Source: Plantago major
Lineage: Eukaryota > Streptophyta > Magnoliopsida > Lamiales > Plantaginaceae
Assembly (NCBI GenBank): GCA_026545765.1
Contig: CM048841.1
Location: 66,105,354-66,169,353 of the forward strand
Reading direction: 5' to 3'
DNA length: 64,000 bases
Of the stretch, positions 1 through 12,493 are shown in pieces. The position numbers were made by a program, and so were the translations under genes. The first letter of the stretch is position 1. Every line of letters begins with the position of its first letter. The notes beneath the pieces are model-generated. The model saw only the letters and a program-made list of their open reading frames with translations. It had not been told where the DNA came from and did not search any database.

Positions 1-471
1 TAAATGGATTAATCTACAAATGAAGCGTAAGGAAAAAAAGGAAAATGCTACATTGGAAAATGAAACCCCACTTTGAATCTTTTAGTGCCACAGTTATGCC
101 GAACTTCCCTACATAACCGAAGTTCAGTCTGAGATAACATCTCATACTTTGTCAACGCAGCAGGCTCAAGCTGTCATGTGGTTTAAGATAGGTAATGTGA
201 GATGTTCCTATAGAGTGCTCTCTGCCGAATCAAATTCTGTAATAGCAAACAATATTCATGTTGGAAGCCTTCTTTTTTCAAAAGCAAGTCTAAATTTGAA
301 AGCATTAGTTTACTCATGAAGTCATGTGTAAATATTAATAGTTGTAAAGGCATATCTATGCTTAGTTCAGGCATTAAAAATTTCTATTGTTCTCTCTTCA
401 ATATTATCTTTGATAGTTACATGGTGCATGACAATTTGATGAACTAAACTTAACTGCAATGCTCCTGGTAG

Positions 472-3400
472 GCAAATGATGCACGGAAAGAGTTGCTTGA
501 AAAGGAAAAGGAAACTGGTGACCTGAAGTTAGAAGCTTTGGAACTAAAACAAGCTCTAAATTTTGCAAATGACCAGTGTGTTTTACTGTTCAGTGAAGTT
601 CAGAAAGCATGGAAAGTTTCTTTCACGCTGCAAGCAGATTTGAAGGTTTGTAACATCATTTTTTTGTAGTCATCTCTTTGTGGATGTATCTTGGTTTCTT
701 ATGAAATCCTAAGTGTGATTCGCATTACTCTACTTTCCAATCATATGATTATTTGCATAAATATTTGCAGGTAAGTAAATGGGATGCAATGATGCCAAAC
801 TAATCAATTCCTGTCAAATTCTTGAGCAGCACAGAAATTGAAGCCTTGACAATAATTATATCTGTTTCTTGATTTTGTTTGATTAAATGAATCTGTTATA
901 TTTTGATGCACAAGAGAATATCTTATACTTGGGTCATGCATATTACTAATACTAGAAATATACCAATGGAAAAATCTTTGTGTAACCACTAACCTGAAAG
1001 GGAGATAAATATACAATTACAGAGCTCACTAAGTAAATTCACTTCAAATTAAAAAGGTGGGGATTAAGACCCATGTCACACATGTTCCAACATGGTCCTA
1101 TGACCTCATGTGTGTAGCTTCTGGTTGTGTATAATAGTATCACTACAGTTATGTCATTATCCCACCTAAGCAATATGACCATAGTTACGCCCTTATCCAG
1201 TCTAAGCAAATATAGTATGACTACAGTTATGTCCTTATCCCACCTAAGCAATATTCTGGTTGTGTATGTTATGATGAAATAGTCAACAAAGCATCTACTG
1301 GTTACTTTACTCCTTCCTTGCAGAGTTTGTTGAAGTGCATGCATGTGCAAACGTCAAGAATGAGATCCTTGATGACATGGTGATGAATTATTTTAGGAGT
1401 TCCACCCATCCTATATTATAAGATGTTGCTAATAAGGAGTTTTTATATTTTATGTACGGCTAAAAATTTATAACTTTTCTTTTTATCTAGACACCCAATA
1501 ACCAGAATGTAATAGCTTTTATGCATATATTACTAATCAATCAGTATGCTCAGTGAATGTTTCCTTTTAGGACTTAGCAAGCACCTTGAGAAAAATCCAA
1601 GTTTACTATGTTCATGTTCTTTGATTTTGAGACTATTGATGGTCTTGTCATTCATAACGATGACTCCTTATGATGGAGTTTCAGTTACTGTAACAAGCAA
1701 AAGGCAAATTTGCTTATTACTTTTCCCTGTCTAACAATTTGACCAAAGTTCTTGTCATGTCTCACAGGAAGAGAATGCCATGCTTGCAGATAACCTTGGG
1801 ATAGAGAAAGATCACAATGCTCAACTCAAAAACCAAGTTGCTCGACTGTTAGAGGTGGAACAGAACCAGAAATTGCAGATACAACAGAGAGACTCCACGA
1901 TTCAAATGTTGCAGGTCCGGTTTGAACATTAGCAGTAGGCACTCCAGGCAATTGTTATCAACATGTCTAAATTTTATCAAACTGTCAATTTTTTCGCAGA
2001 ATCTCTATATTGCTTGATCTTGCTTCAAGCATCTGGTTAATTCTGTGCTACTTCTCTATATAATTTTCTCCATCCCGGATCAAGGTTTCCATTTGATTTT
2101 TGTTGACTTTTTTAACCTTCGTTTGACTATAAATTGATCATAAATCATAATGAAAAAATAAATAACAGATTATATTATGCATGTATAATCATTATACTCT
2201 CATTATATATTTTAAAAATTATTTTTACTATATGATTTAGGATTAATCTATAGTCAAACTAAGGTTAAAAAAATCCGCAAATGGAGGAAGTAGAAGATAT
2301 ACTTTGCTATTTTGTATTTGGAGAAAGCTGAATAGAGGCCATGATGGATTTAGTCCTCAGTCCGACTATTGTTGCTTCAAATATTATTTCTTACTATTTT
2401 TGTGGTATACATTTCTGTAGATGTTCCTGTTAACCTTTGTGTCTTTCTCTATGCTTACTTCACTATTTAATTTTACATCTGCTGAAGTGGCAACAGTTTC
2501 TGGTAGGATCATAGCTCTAAATTATAATCATATACTCCCTCCGTCCCAAACCAGTTGTTACATTTTGGGCATCCGGGTGAAGTTGTTACATTTCAATTCA
2601 TTCAATTTTTGGAAATACCACTACCCTCATAAGTTATAACACATACACATTTACAACATTACGACACTTTATCACTTATATAATCATTCTTTATTTTAAT
2701 TAAGCAACCCTCATTCTTTCTTCATTCAATATCACAAGAACCTACCTCACTTGTACTATATCTCAATATTACACTACATTCCTTATTTTCCGTGACAAAA
2801 AGCAAATGTAACAACTTTTTGGGACGGAGGAAGTAGATAAGTTGTAGCTATCAGGTGAGTAGAGTTGGTTTTCGTCTTTCATGATTTTTCTCTTCTGATT
2901 GGATCCTGGTTTCTACTACTCTTTTAGCCTTATTGGTTCCATAAATATGATGAGTTATCTCTTGGTTCCATAAATATATTGCGTACTAGCCACAATTTGT
3001 TAACTATTGATGTACCAATATGGTCTCGCATTCAGAAACCTTAAATGTCTTGTATATTGGATTCCATTATCCTGTAGAATATTGCTTGACATACTAGGAA
3101 GCCAATAGATATTAGATAGCTAAAGTGATCCACGCTATTCTGAACCTTGTTTTAGCTTTATCATTGTAAAGTTTATTTTGTTCTAAATTCAGCAAGCAGT
3201 AATGTGATAACAATTCTTACAGCTTAGTAGCTGCAGTTTGAAAAGAGAACCTCCTGATGGAGCCTAATGTTAGATATGTCTTTCCAGGTCAAATTGGAGA
3301 ACTTTGAATAACAATTAAATACTTCAGTGGTTTCCATTTGAAGGGAGAACCTTTTGATAGAGCGTTAAGCGTTAGATAATGTTTTTGTTTTTTTCAGGAG

Positions 3401-6400
3401 AAATTGGAGAATGTTGAATTGCGATTACGTGAAGCTTTTGTTTCCAAAGAGACTAAATCTGCAAATGGTTATCGATCACATTCTGAGGAGCAAACAAGTG
3501 ACAATAACAAAGGGGACACTATGGATTCTGCTGCAGCTATTAGGAGACTTGAGGAGGAACTCAAGAAAAGGGATGCACTTATTGAGGTAGTCCTGTCTTA
3601 TACTCCCTCCGTCCCAGGCTCAACTTCCCGTGGGCCTGGACATGGGTTTTAAGATTGAATTATATAAATAATTAGAATAATTTAGAAAATGTAAGATTGA
3701 AAAAGTATGAGAGAGAGAGGGATAAAGTAGGAAGGATAGTGAATAAAGTATGAGAGAGAATTAATAGAGTAGGAGAGAGATTTTCCATTTAAGGTATTGA
3801 GAAGTTGAGATTGGGACAGACTAGAACAGGATGCGGGAAGTTGAAATTGGGATGGAGGGAGTATATTCTACTATGATTATCTGAGAAACACTTAGCGTAA
3901 GTACTTTTGTCAAACCTTCATCGGAAGATTTGATGATGGTTTATTTTGTTGTACAAGGACCAGCATAATTATTTTATTTTTCTTATCAGCATTTGCTGAA
4001 ATGTTCAAAGAATTGAAAAGCTTCATCTGTTAAAATTTAAAACGTCCAAGAGATAACTCTGTCCTGTGTTTTCGCTACAGAAGATTGTCTTCAACATAGT
4101 TTTTTAACAATAAGAAGTTATTTATTTCTCTTTTTTCCCTCTGTAGAGATTGCATGAAGAGAATGAAAAATTATTTGACAGATTGACTGAGAAAGCTTCT
4201 TCGACTGGATCACCCCAGGTTCTCTTATCATTCTTTACTTCAGAATCATCCTGCATCATATGTCAAAGTAATTTTCTGGTATCACACTAAGCATATCTTG
4301 ACCTTGTCTTCAGATGTCTAGCCCATCTCCAAGAGGACCACCCAATCAGTCTCTAGAGTTGGCAAGGTTCTTAAACTGATATAGAAAAATGAGCTATATG
4401 GTTTCACATTTAACCATTTTATACTCATCATGTTTTCAATTCTCCCCGACAGGAATAACAATGCTAATGCCAAAGGACGCCCTAATGATGTTATTTCGCT
4501 ACCCTTAGCCTCTGCAAAGACAGAAGGCACTGCCTTGGTTGAAACTGGAGCTGATAAGATCAAAAGTACACCGGCTGGTGAATATCTTACTTCTGCCCTA
4601 AATGATTTTGATCCCGAACAATATGACAGTCTCGCTGCCATATCAGATGGAGCAAACAAGCTTCTTATGCTGGTGAGGATATATGGTTATTTTCTGGGTG
4701 TTGTAGCTCTAGAACATTCCCATTGTTAATTTTAAGGTGCTAGATTTGTCTTCCATGAATGTGCCTGGTAATCTTTCCTCCCCGGGAGCTCCTGTGGTTG
4801 TTTAGTTATAGGAAAATGTTGTTTCTTACTATACATGTCAGAGTAAAATCTTAGTTCTATATCATTTTGGGAGTTTCTTAGTTGAACCTGATGGCATGAC
4901 AATTAAGTATTCTGTGAATATGATACTGTTTGCTGGCTTTATTACATAAAAATAGTACTCTATGAATGTGATATAGGGAAGGCGATGTTAATGCTTGGGG
5001 CATTTATTTTGTTACTCTTTACATGATAACGGCCCTCTAACTCCAAAAGTCCACTTACATGGATAAATGCCCCGCCTCAGTTTTGACATGAGCTGGGATT
5101 CTTAATTTGTTTTGTTGAACTAATCGTGAGATGGGGTTTGTTACTTGTGATATTGTGGTCACCCTAGGTTAATGCGGACATTCTTTAAAGTGCCCTTGTG
5201 GATGTTTCAGATTCTTTTTACATTTTAATTTGTGGTCAACATTCATCTGAAGTAATCAGATATGTGTCTTATCTTGGCTTTTCTTTTTATCCGTCATTAT
5301 CTCCTCTGAACATGGCTGATGTTGGGCCTTGCGGTGTGGCAGGTTTTGGCAGCTGTTATAAAAGCAGGTGCTTCTAGGGAACACGAAATACTTGCTGAAA
5401 TAAGGGATGCTGTTTTTTCTTTTATTCGTAAAATGGAGCCAAAGAGAGTGATGGATACTATGCTTATTTCACGTGTTAGGATTCTGTATATACGCTCCCT
5501 GCTTGCTCGGTCGCCGGAGTTACAATCTATTAAGGTACCTCAAATTCATTAGCCCTTCCCTCGCTTATTTTGGCTAGTACGTTGGAGCCTGTAGGACAAG
5601 AGAATTGTTAATATTGTGAATGAATCCTTGATATTACCAGAGAAGGTAAACAATACTCCAATGAATTGATTCCTGGGGAGTTTGATTAAATAACGGTTGA
5701 TGTTCGGGGGGGTGGGGGGGGGGGGGGTGTTAAAGGATGTCTTTTTTATATTGACAGTCAGATAGAAACTATTGTACTCACGCAGTTCCTCTTGTATCAG
5801 GTCTCTCCTGCAGAACGCTTTCTTGAGAAGCCTAACCGTGGACGGAGTAGGAGCTCTAGCCGGGGAAGCAGTCCAAGAAGATCTCCTGTTCGACATGACT
5901 CCGGCACAAGGGAAACACTAATTGATGAACACTCTCAAGGATTCAAAGTGAATATAAAACCCGAAAAGAAGTCAAAGTTGTCATCTGTAGTTCTGAAGAT
6001 CCGTGGTATCGATGAGGTAGCTCAATGCTGCCTTACCTTTCGCATTAATACACTAAACCCATATGGGGTGTTTGTGAGTGTCTTTTCAAAAGAATAAGAA
6101 TAAAACCAAACCTTCTCTATTGGGTCCATGATTTTCATCTCCCCGCCTCTCAGCATGAATATAGGCATCACGGCTCCTCCCCTTGGTGCTTTGTTTAGTC
6201 CAGTTTCCAGCATTTTTATTGAAAATTTGAGCTTGAACTAATTTAGTATGACGTCAGAATGCATGGAGACAACATGTTACTGGTGGAAAACTTCGGGAGA
6301 TAACTGAGGAGGCAAAAATTTTTGCAGTTGGAAACAAGGCTCTTGCTGCCCTTTTTGTTCACACACCTGCTGGGGAGCTCCAGCGTCAAATCAGAAACTG

Positions 6401-9400
6401 GCTTGCAGAGAACTTTGATTTTCTCTCTATTGGGGATAATACAATACCCGGAGCTACAGGCCAGCTGGAACTTCTTTCTACTGCAATTATGGATGGTTGG
6501 ATGGCTGGACTTGGCGCTGCCCATCTTCCTCATACTGATGCACTGGGCCAGGTTTTATCCGAGTATGCAAGGCGTGTTTATGCGTCCCAGCTGCAGCATC
6601 TAAGGGTATGTCATTGTCTGATTTGCTCTGTTCTGTACATCTCTACTCACTGAATTGTATGCTTGTTACATACAATGCCAGGGGAGCGAGATATATGGTG
6701 TTTCTTTTTAAGGAAGCTATGCTCTATAGATTGTTAATTTGTAACTAAAGTACAAGGTAATATGTACTTCAGCGGGCATGGAAAAGTAAACTGCATTCAT
6801 ACTAATATGTAATATAATATTGGTACATCAGGACATTGCAAGTACTTTGGCAACTGAAGTGGCAGGAGACTCGGCACAAGTAGCCAAGCTACGCTCAGCT
6901 CTGGAGTCAGTTGATCACAAGAGAAGAAAGGTTTGTATAGCAGCTTTTGTTCCTCTTCTTTGCAACACCCCCATCTATCTTAAATGTTGTTTGTTTGATT
7001 TTCTTTTTAATTCTAAATTGTTAGTTCATTTCAGTTACTAAGGTTTGAAAGAAACACTACAGATCTATACGAGGCTTTTCATCCATGATGCCATTTCTGT
7101 CTCTGTAGTGGATTCTTTTTTATTACTACCTTTTGTTCTAAATACTATTTACTTTATCTAGGATCAGTTGTTTTTGGTGTGAGAACTACAATAACTTGGA
7201 GTATTTTTTTTGAGATGTGCAAATAAAATTTTCTTCGACAATAAGTGAAGTTTTGACTTTGTGGATTATGGACTTGCTAAACTTCAAATTTGAGGAAGAT
7301 GAGACTGAAATGGAACATCTTTAGATATACAACTATCAGTTAAACTCGACCAGAGCTTTATTCGAATATCATAGCCTCAATTTGAAGAAAAGAATTCAAT
7401 TCATAGCCTCAATTTCATGAAAATAATTTCCTCCTCCAATCTCCAGCTATTACTTGTTAACAGCTTTGTGATTAATGGACTTTTTCCCTCAACACCTCTC
7501 TTTTAGCTCATCTCTGCTGCTTTGGAATAGTCTTGCTACTGCAATCATGCAATGCACCAGATATCTGTAATTAGCCTATCGCACAATGATCCCTTATAAT
7601 GATTATCAACTAGTTATAGGTCTAGGAAGAAAACCTCCTCGTATTCCGTGCCTGAAGTTTCTCACCCATGGCTTCTAATGTCTTTCTTTGACTTGATTTA
7701 TTTCATTAACTTGGAAATTGGAATGGCTCCGATAGGTATTACTTTATGGGTTTTACATTTACTGCCAACTTGGGCAACTGATAATCTTACTATTCTTCTG
7801 AGTTCTGACACATTGATCTGGTTTCTCCTAGACTTTGAGATAGATACAGCATTCTGGTAGCTGTGCAGCTGTGCTTTTTAGTATGTTTTAATGAAATTAG
7901 AAATTCTCTATTTCTTCATGAAACAAGAATGGTTTCTCCTAGTCCTAGACTCTTATTTGTGATTCAATAAGATAAGACCCCTCCCCCTAGCTTTTGTTAT
8001 GAATCCATAAGGAACATCACTAGCTAACGTAGAGCACCTCTATAAGTTAGCTGGTATCTCCTCCTTTTGGCTCTGATACTTCCATTAACTCTTGGCTCTA
8101 CTTAATTGTGGAGTCACACTAGACGACATGGAGGCCACAATTTATTCATAGCAAGATCCAGTACGGAGGAGTCTACCCTTTTCTTAAAAAAGGGGGTTTT
8201 TTAGGACTTTATTCTTCTTCTTCCTTTATCTGGAGAACAACATACCTGGTAGCTATATATGACCGGAACCTCTGTGTGACTAAAGCCCATTGTTGCAGAT
8301 GTTACTGTATTGGTTGATGCGGCATGTAATCATATCGTTTTGTATTAAATGCTCATTGCTTAGTAGTTGTTTTTCCCCATGAAATATACCGTAAAATCTT
8401 GGTTTGTTCTATCAGATATTGCAACAAATGAAAAGTGATGCATCTGTGTTGACTCTGGAAGATGGCGCTACACCCATTCGAAATCCTTCTACTGCAGCTG
8501 AGGATGCAAGATTGGCTTCATTAATTTCCCTTGATGGCATAATGAAGCAAGTCAAGGTTTTTCATCTTTCTATGTGATTTGTTTTTCATTGCTGTTAGAA
8601 TGGTGCTTGGTGCTGTATTAAATGGTTCAATTGCATTTTTTCTTTTTCAACAGGATATCATGAGGCAAACCTCTGTGAATGTTCTTGCCAAGAGCAAGAA
8701 GAGATTACTGCTTACCTCTCTGGATGAACTTGCAGGACGAAAGTCCTCTCTACTTGAAATTGATCATTCATGTGCTCAGAAGCATATTGCTGAAGCTCGT
8801 CTTGCTGTTGAGGTATGTAATATGGAATGAAGTATTGTGTCGCTCCATCCTTTTGCATATAAAGCCAGATAGTATGGATTGAATATCTTGTGAAAGAAGA
8901 TTTATCCAGTTCATCATTTTTGCAGAATGTTTAGATTAATGCTGTCTTTTAAAATGGAAATCAGATTATTTTTTCTTGTGTCTAAGCGAAAGGGTAGTGA
9001 ACATAATTGATTTCTTTGTTAAACAGTGATAAATGGTAAAGCTAGCCTACAATCTTCAAAATTCAGAATACCCTTATGGTGATCATGGTGTAATCTGTGT
9101 TCTCCCATAGTTATGTTTTAACTTGACCCTATTTTGTTGTATTATAGCATAAGAATTTCCTGTCGATGTAGTTGCATGAACATGGCTGAACCACATATTT
9201 TGTGTTGATTTCCATGCTTCCCATTTACATCCACATTACTAGGTTACCATAAACGGCACTCATGGTTTTATTTTTTCGTTAGTTTCTCTGCTTACCATAT
9301 TGACTGTTGCTTCAATTCAGTCAACTTCCGGAGAGGTAGATAAAATTCTGGAGGCAACACGTGCTTCCAAACTCCTGGGGGACACAACACACGGTGCTGA

Positions 9401-9776
9401 AACTGATGTGGCACAGTGGAACGTCTTGCAATTCAACACAGGTGCCACAGCCCCATTCATCATCAAATGTGGGGCCAACTCGAATTCCGAACTGGTCATC
9501 AAAGCGGATGCAAGGGTTCAGGAACCCAAAGGTGGTGAAATAGTTAGAGTTGTTCCAAGACCTAGTGCTCTAGAAAACATGAGCCTGGAGGATATGAGAG
9601 TAATATTCACACCGCTCCCCGAGGCGCTTTGTTTGCTTGCTCTTGCTAGGACAGCAGATGGAACTCGTGCTCGGTATTCTAGATTGTACAGAACTTTGGC
9701 CATGAAGGTTCCTGCCCTGAGGGACCTGGTTGTTGAGCTTGAGAAAGGGGGAGTACTGAAGGATGTCAAATCATGA
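472..9776 (+). CDS. KAC1: KAC-type kinesin (KIN-14A/B family), 3' part
   Basis: C-terminal ~821 residues of a kinesin-like protein for actin-based chloroplast movement (Arabidopsis KAC1/KAC2, also KCA1/2, about 1270 aa). The family acts in the cytoplasm in chloroplast photorelocation and anchoring. The motor domain lies upstream of the window. Exons inferred from frame and splice sites: 472-645, 1768-1914, 3398-3586, 4147-4218, 4314-4366, 4453-4672, 5343-5534, 5801-6016, 6258-6605, 6832-6930, 8416-8556, 8654-8812, 9321-9776. All phases agree. The first exons are coiled coil (EENAMLADNL, RRLEEELKKRD), 5801-6016 is Ser/Arg-rich and basic, and 6258-6605 carries the conserved block beginning NAWRQHVTGGKLREI. 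The last exon carries the conserved tail with FIIKCGANSNSELVIKADAR and ends DVKS before TGA. Introns 1915-3397 and 3587-4146 hold Stowaway elements. Family call is firm; KAC1 versus KAC2 orthology is not resolvable, so the symbol is a family label. Confidence 0.9.
1125..1256. repeat. ~40-bp minisatellite in kinesin intron
   Basis: Three degenerate tandem units of about 40 bp, each with a core like ACAGTTATGTCNTTATCCCAC followed by CTAAGCAATAT. They are flanked on both sides by copies of TCTGGTTGTGTAT. The array lies in the intron between the exons ending at 645 and starting at 1768, and its open reading on the minus strand is a by-product of the repeat. Confidence 0.7.
2077..2290. mobile_element. 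Degenerate Stowaway-like MITE in intron
   Basis: About 214 bp. Left end CTCCATCCCGGATCAAGG with CATTTG and TTTGACTATA inwards; the right end is its imperfect complement (TATAGTCAAAC ... CAAATGGAGGAAG) followed by TA. The two ends pair for about 70 bp, so the element would fold into a hairpin. It lies in the kinesin intron 1915-3397. No coding capacity. Confidence 0.65.
2535..2833. mobile_element. Stowaway-type MITE in intron
   Basis: 299 bp with TIRs CTCCCTCCGTCCCA and its complement TGGGACGGAGGAAG, flanked on both sides by the TA duplication expected for Tc1/mariner-derived Stowaway elements (2533-2534 and 2834-2835). Subterminal blocks AGTTGTTACATTT and AAATGTAACAACTT also pair. The second MITE in the same kinesin intron. 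Confidence 0.88.
3603..3861. mobile_element. Stowaway-type MITE 17 bp past a splice donor
   Basis: 259 bp, TIRs CTCCCTCCGTCCCA / TGGGATGGAGGGAG, with TA on both sides (3601-3602, 3862-3863). The subterminal CAACTTCCCG and CGGGAAGTTG also pair. It starts 17 bp after the end of the kinesin exon at 3586, so the next intron opens almost directly into the element. Confidence 0.88.
6931..8415 (+). other. Large kinesin intron, nothing further seen
   Basis: 1485-bp AT-rich intron between coding exons ending at 6930 and starting at 8416. No conserved exon-like reading frame, TIR pair or repeat array was recognised in it. Short open frames inside (for example near 7648-7860) lack family features and are probably chance. 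Confidence 0.6.
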
Positions 9777-10100
9777 AAAGTGAATCAATCACTAAAAAGA
9801 GAATAACTGTTACATCTCCCTTCCAATGCTGTTCTCTAGACAGCTTTTGTATGATCAGTCACTGTAGAGTCTGTTGAGGATCGAGACCGTGTTTCTTTGG
9901 CAAGTGCTGTATAATTCAGGTTTCCATGAGCTGATTCCATTTTCGCAATGTATACCTGCTAAATGTAAATACCTTGTTTGTAAAACATAGCAACTCAATT
10001 TGGATTTCTGGAATGTCCAGCAGTTGGCACCAAAACTGGTGCCCCTTTTTATTATAATTTGGACTGAAAACTGCATTAGTCACCATTTATTTGGAGTTTT
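9777..10100 (+). other. Kinesin 3' untranslated region
   Basis: AT-rich sequence directly after the kinesin TGA, before the transposon block starting at 10114. No coding frame. Probable 3' UTR and polyadenylation zone, though no single strong AATAAA is present. Confidence 0.55.
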
Positions 10101-10113
10101 ATGTTGTCAATTA

Positions 10114-11243
10114 CTAGTTCTATCCTGCAGAACTTCATACATTTGTCATTTTTAGCTGTCTCACAGAACTTCATACATTACCAAAAAAAGGAAGTTACCT
10201 CACACCCAACAAATAATAACCAATCTCAACTTTACACTCAAATTACACCTTTTGACACTAAAAGTCAAGGGCGGATGGACCCTTGGTCCGCCCTTGGGCT
10301 TCGGTGGGCTTCAGCCCACCCAGAAAAAAGAAGAAGAAAAAAAAATAAATTAAATGTCAATTGCAGGGATTGATCATCTGGCCTTGTATACAAAATCCAT
10401 TAACCCTTTCACTCGCCCAGCACAGTCAACTTGAACTTTCTTACAAATTAAAATATATGAATTATAAATATGGAATCATATAGTCCAAATTACACACGTT
10501 GAAATATAAAACCCGAAGACAATTCACACTCACACGTGCAGTAACATAGGAGACCGGAAGAGCGAACAAATTACTATAACTTTTGAGAACACATTGAATT
10601 CAATTGTTTATCTTTCTTTAGATAAATTTGACATGTTTATCTATTTGATTAATAGATGCTTGATGTTAGTAAACATATGGTATGCTTGATGTGAGTAAAC
10701 ATATAGTAGTATATGCTAATTATTTGCTCATCATGTGTTTTGGTTACTTACTTGTAATTTTGTTAATGAAATTGTCTTTAGTGTATACCAATCAGATGGT
10801 TTGAAGACCGATCGACTCTTGCTGTATTTTATATTTTCTTTTATAATGTATTTCCTTGCATATTTTTCTTTATTAGTTGTTATTTTCTTAAAACAATTCT
10901 TTAATTTAGATTGCTTCCATCAATTTTTTTATGTTTAGTTTTTACATGGTTTTTAGAAATGTATATATAGTATTTATATTTGAATGATGAAATCTATAAT
11001 AGTCATAAAAAGAGGGTAAAACCGGAATATGTGAGTATAACTGTCGAAAGAAAAAAGAGAAAAAAAAAATAAAAGAGTCGGAAAATGGGTACCGCGTCAG
11101 CCCACCCAGAAAAAAAATTCCTGAATCCGCCCTTACTAAAAGTATACATTTTTCCACTTTTTTTATATTTTATCATTACTTTAACTTTTTGCATAAAACT
11201 GTGTGTTAATTCTAATGTATGAAGTTCTCCGTGACGGAGGGAG
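10114..11243. mobile_element. Stowaway-like element split by a nested hAT/MULE-like insertion
   Basis: Outer ends pair over ~30 bp: the left end starts CTAGTTCTATCC and contains AGAACTTCATACATT (repeated once more just inside); the right end contains AATGTATGAAGTTCT and finishes CCGTGACGGAGGGAG. TA flanks both sides (10112-10113 and 11244-11245). The left terminus has drifted from the CTCCCTCCGT consensus still visible on the right. The interior is occupied by a second element at 10266-11134, so the original MITE was only about 260 bp. Confidence 0.65.
10266..11134. mobile_element. Nested non-autonomous element with 8-9 bp TSD
   Basis: 869 bp bounded by AAGGGCGGAT and ATCCGCCCTT with the direct repeat ACTAAAAGT on each side (10257-10265 and 11135-11143). 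Subterminal GGTGGGCTTCAGCCCACCCA and CAGCCCACCCAGAAAAA are also shared by the two ends. An 8-bp reading of the duplication (CTAAAAGT) would suit hAT, a 9-bp reading would suit Mutator-like elements; the TIR start (C/T)AAGGG fits hAT slightly better. The interior is AT-rich with no transposase recognised. Confidence 0.75.
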
Positions 11244-11662
11244 TATGAAGAACTAGATCGTCTTCGCCAGTGTTTGCAATTGTTGAAACTTGAAAGTAAA
11301 GTGTAGATTGTGGAAGTTAAATAAATGGGAGTAATCTGTTAGAAAGTGCTAAGAAAGCATTAATTATATAGTCGAGTTTGCGCACAATTATATTCAGGTT
11401 CGGTTGTGTTATTGAGACATTTTTTACAATTCTTTCTTACTCCCTGTCCCCAATGGCAGATTCTTGTAAAATTGCCATCATTACTGTTATCTTCAATTCA
11501 ACTGAAAACTCATTCAGTTCAGTTCTGCTTAGTTATATTTTATACTACAATTTAGTTCAGTTAAGTTCAGTTCAGTAAATTTCAGTTGAAAAGAACAGAG
11601 ACTAAAACTCAACAATTAAAAATCATATACCTCTCACCCTAAATGTCACATTCTCCTTTATA

Positions 11663-11914
11663 CTCCCTCCATTCCACCTATTTCTTTCCATTTTGTTTTT
11701 GCACAAATTTTAAGAAATTTGAGTAAAAAATGAGTTTATATAGATGAAGTAGTAAGTGTATAGTAAAAAGTAAGAAAGAGAATTGAAAAGGTATGAAAGA
11801 GAGAGATTAAAATATTAATAATGGAGATAGTGGATTTCCATAAAAGGAAATGGAAAGTTTTTAATGGAACGCCCAAAATGAAAAAATGGAAAGAAATCTA
11901 TGGAACAGAGGGAG
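11663..11914. mobile_element. Stowaway-type MITE
   Basis: 252 bp, left end CTCCCTCCATTCCACC followed by TATTTCTTTCCATTTT, right end AAAATGGAAAGAAAT then GGAACAGAGGGAG. TA duplications sit at 11661-11662 and 11915-11916. The two ends form a long imperfect hairpin. It lies between the kinesin gene and the SANT-domain gene. Confidence 0.87.
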
Positions 11915-11916
11915 TA

Positions 11917-12470
11917 TTAGTCATGCTGTACTTTTTCTATAGTTTAGGAAACTAAGTATCTTATAAGTTGTTCGTCCCGGAATCATAAATTAGGCTAGCA
12001 TGTAATTTCAACTTAAAAATTAAAATAAATAAATAAATAGAAAAATGTGTATTTTTATTGGTTAATCTTATAATTTGAGCAACTTTTACAATCTTGGATC
12101 TAAATCACATTTTTTTAATTATGAAGACATATTACAAACATAATATGTTCAGAAATACAGATAATATAGTTGCATGTAGGTTTATTAAATACATGGTGAT
12201 TGAAATTAAATTTATTATGTTTATATTTAAATATGTAATGTTGATTCGATCCATAGCAAAAATTTATATGAGTATATATAGTGTGACATTAATATTTTTA
12301 ATTATTTATTAGTATGTGATAGTTTTCACTTTTATTAATTATGACTTATATTGAACAATTAAAAATAGAAAATGTATTGAGGTGGGAAAAAATAATTCAA
12401 TATTTTCTCCCATGGATGGATTAAGATGCAAGCCATGGTTAGAAATTAAAATTGAGGTAGGGTTTTGGCG
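11917..12470. other. AT-rich intergenic stretch
   Basis: Very AT-rich sequence upstream of the SANT-domain gene. No TIR pair, array or protein-like frame was recognised. The last ~30 bp (CT-rich, TCTCTCTCTC near 12485) look like a plant 5' leader. Confidence 0.5.
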
Positions 12471-12493
12471 ACGAGAAAACTGTTCTCTCTCTC

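Noticed and set aside
1-471. Extra kinesin exon
   Set aside because: No frame with both splice borders and coiled-coil or motor-like text could be found; treated as intron.
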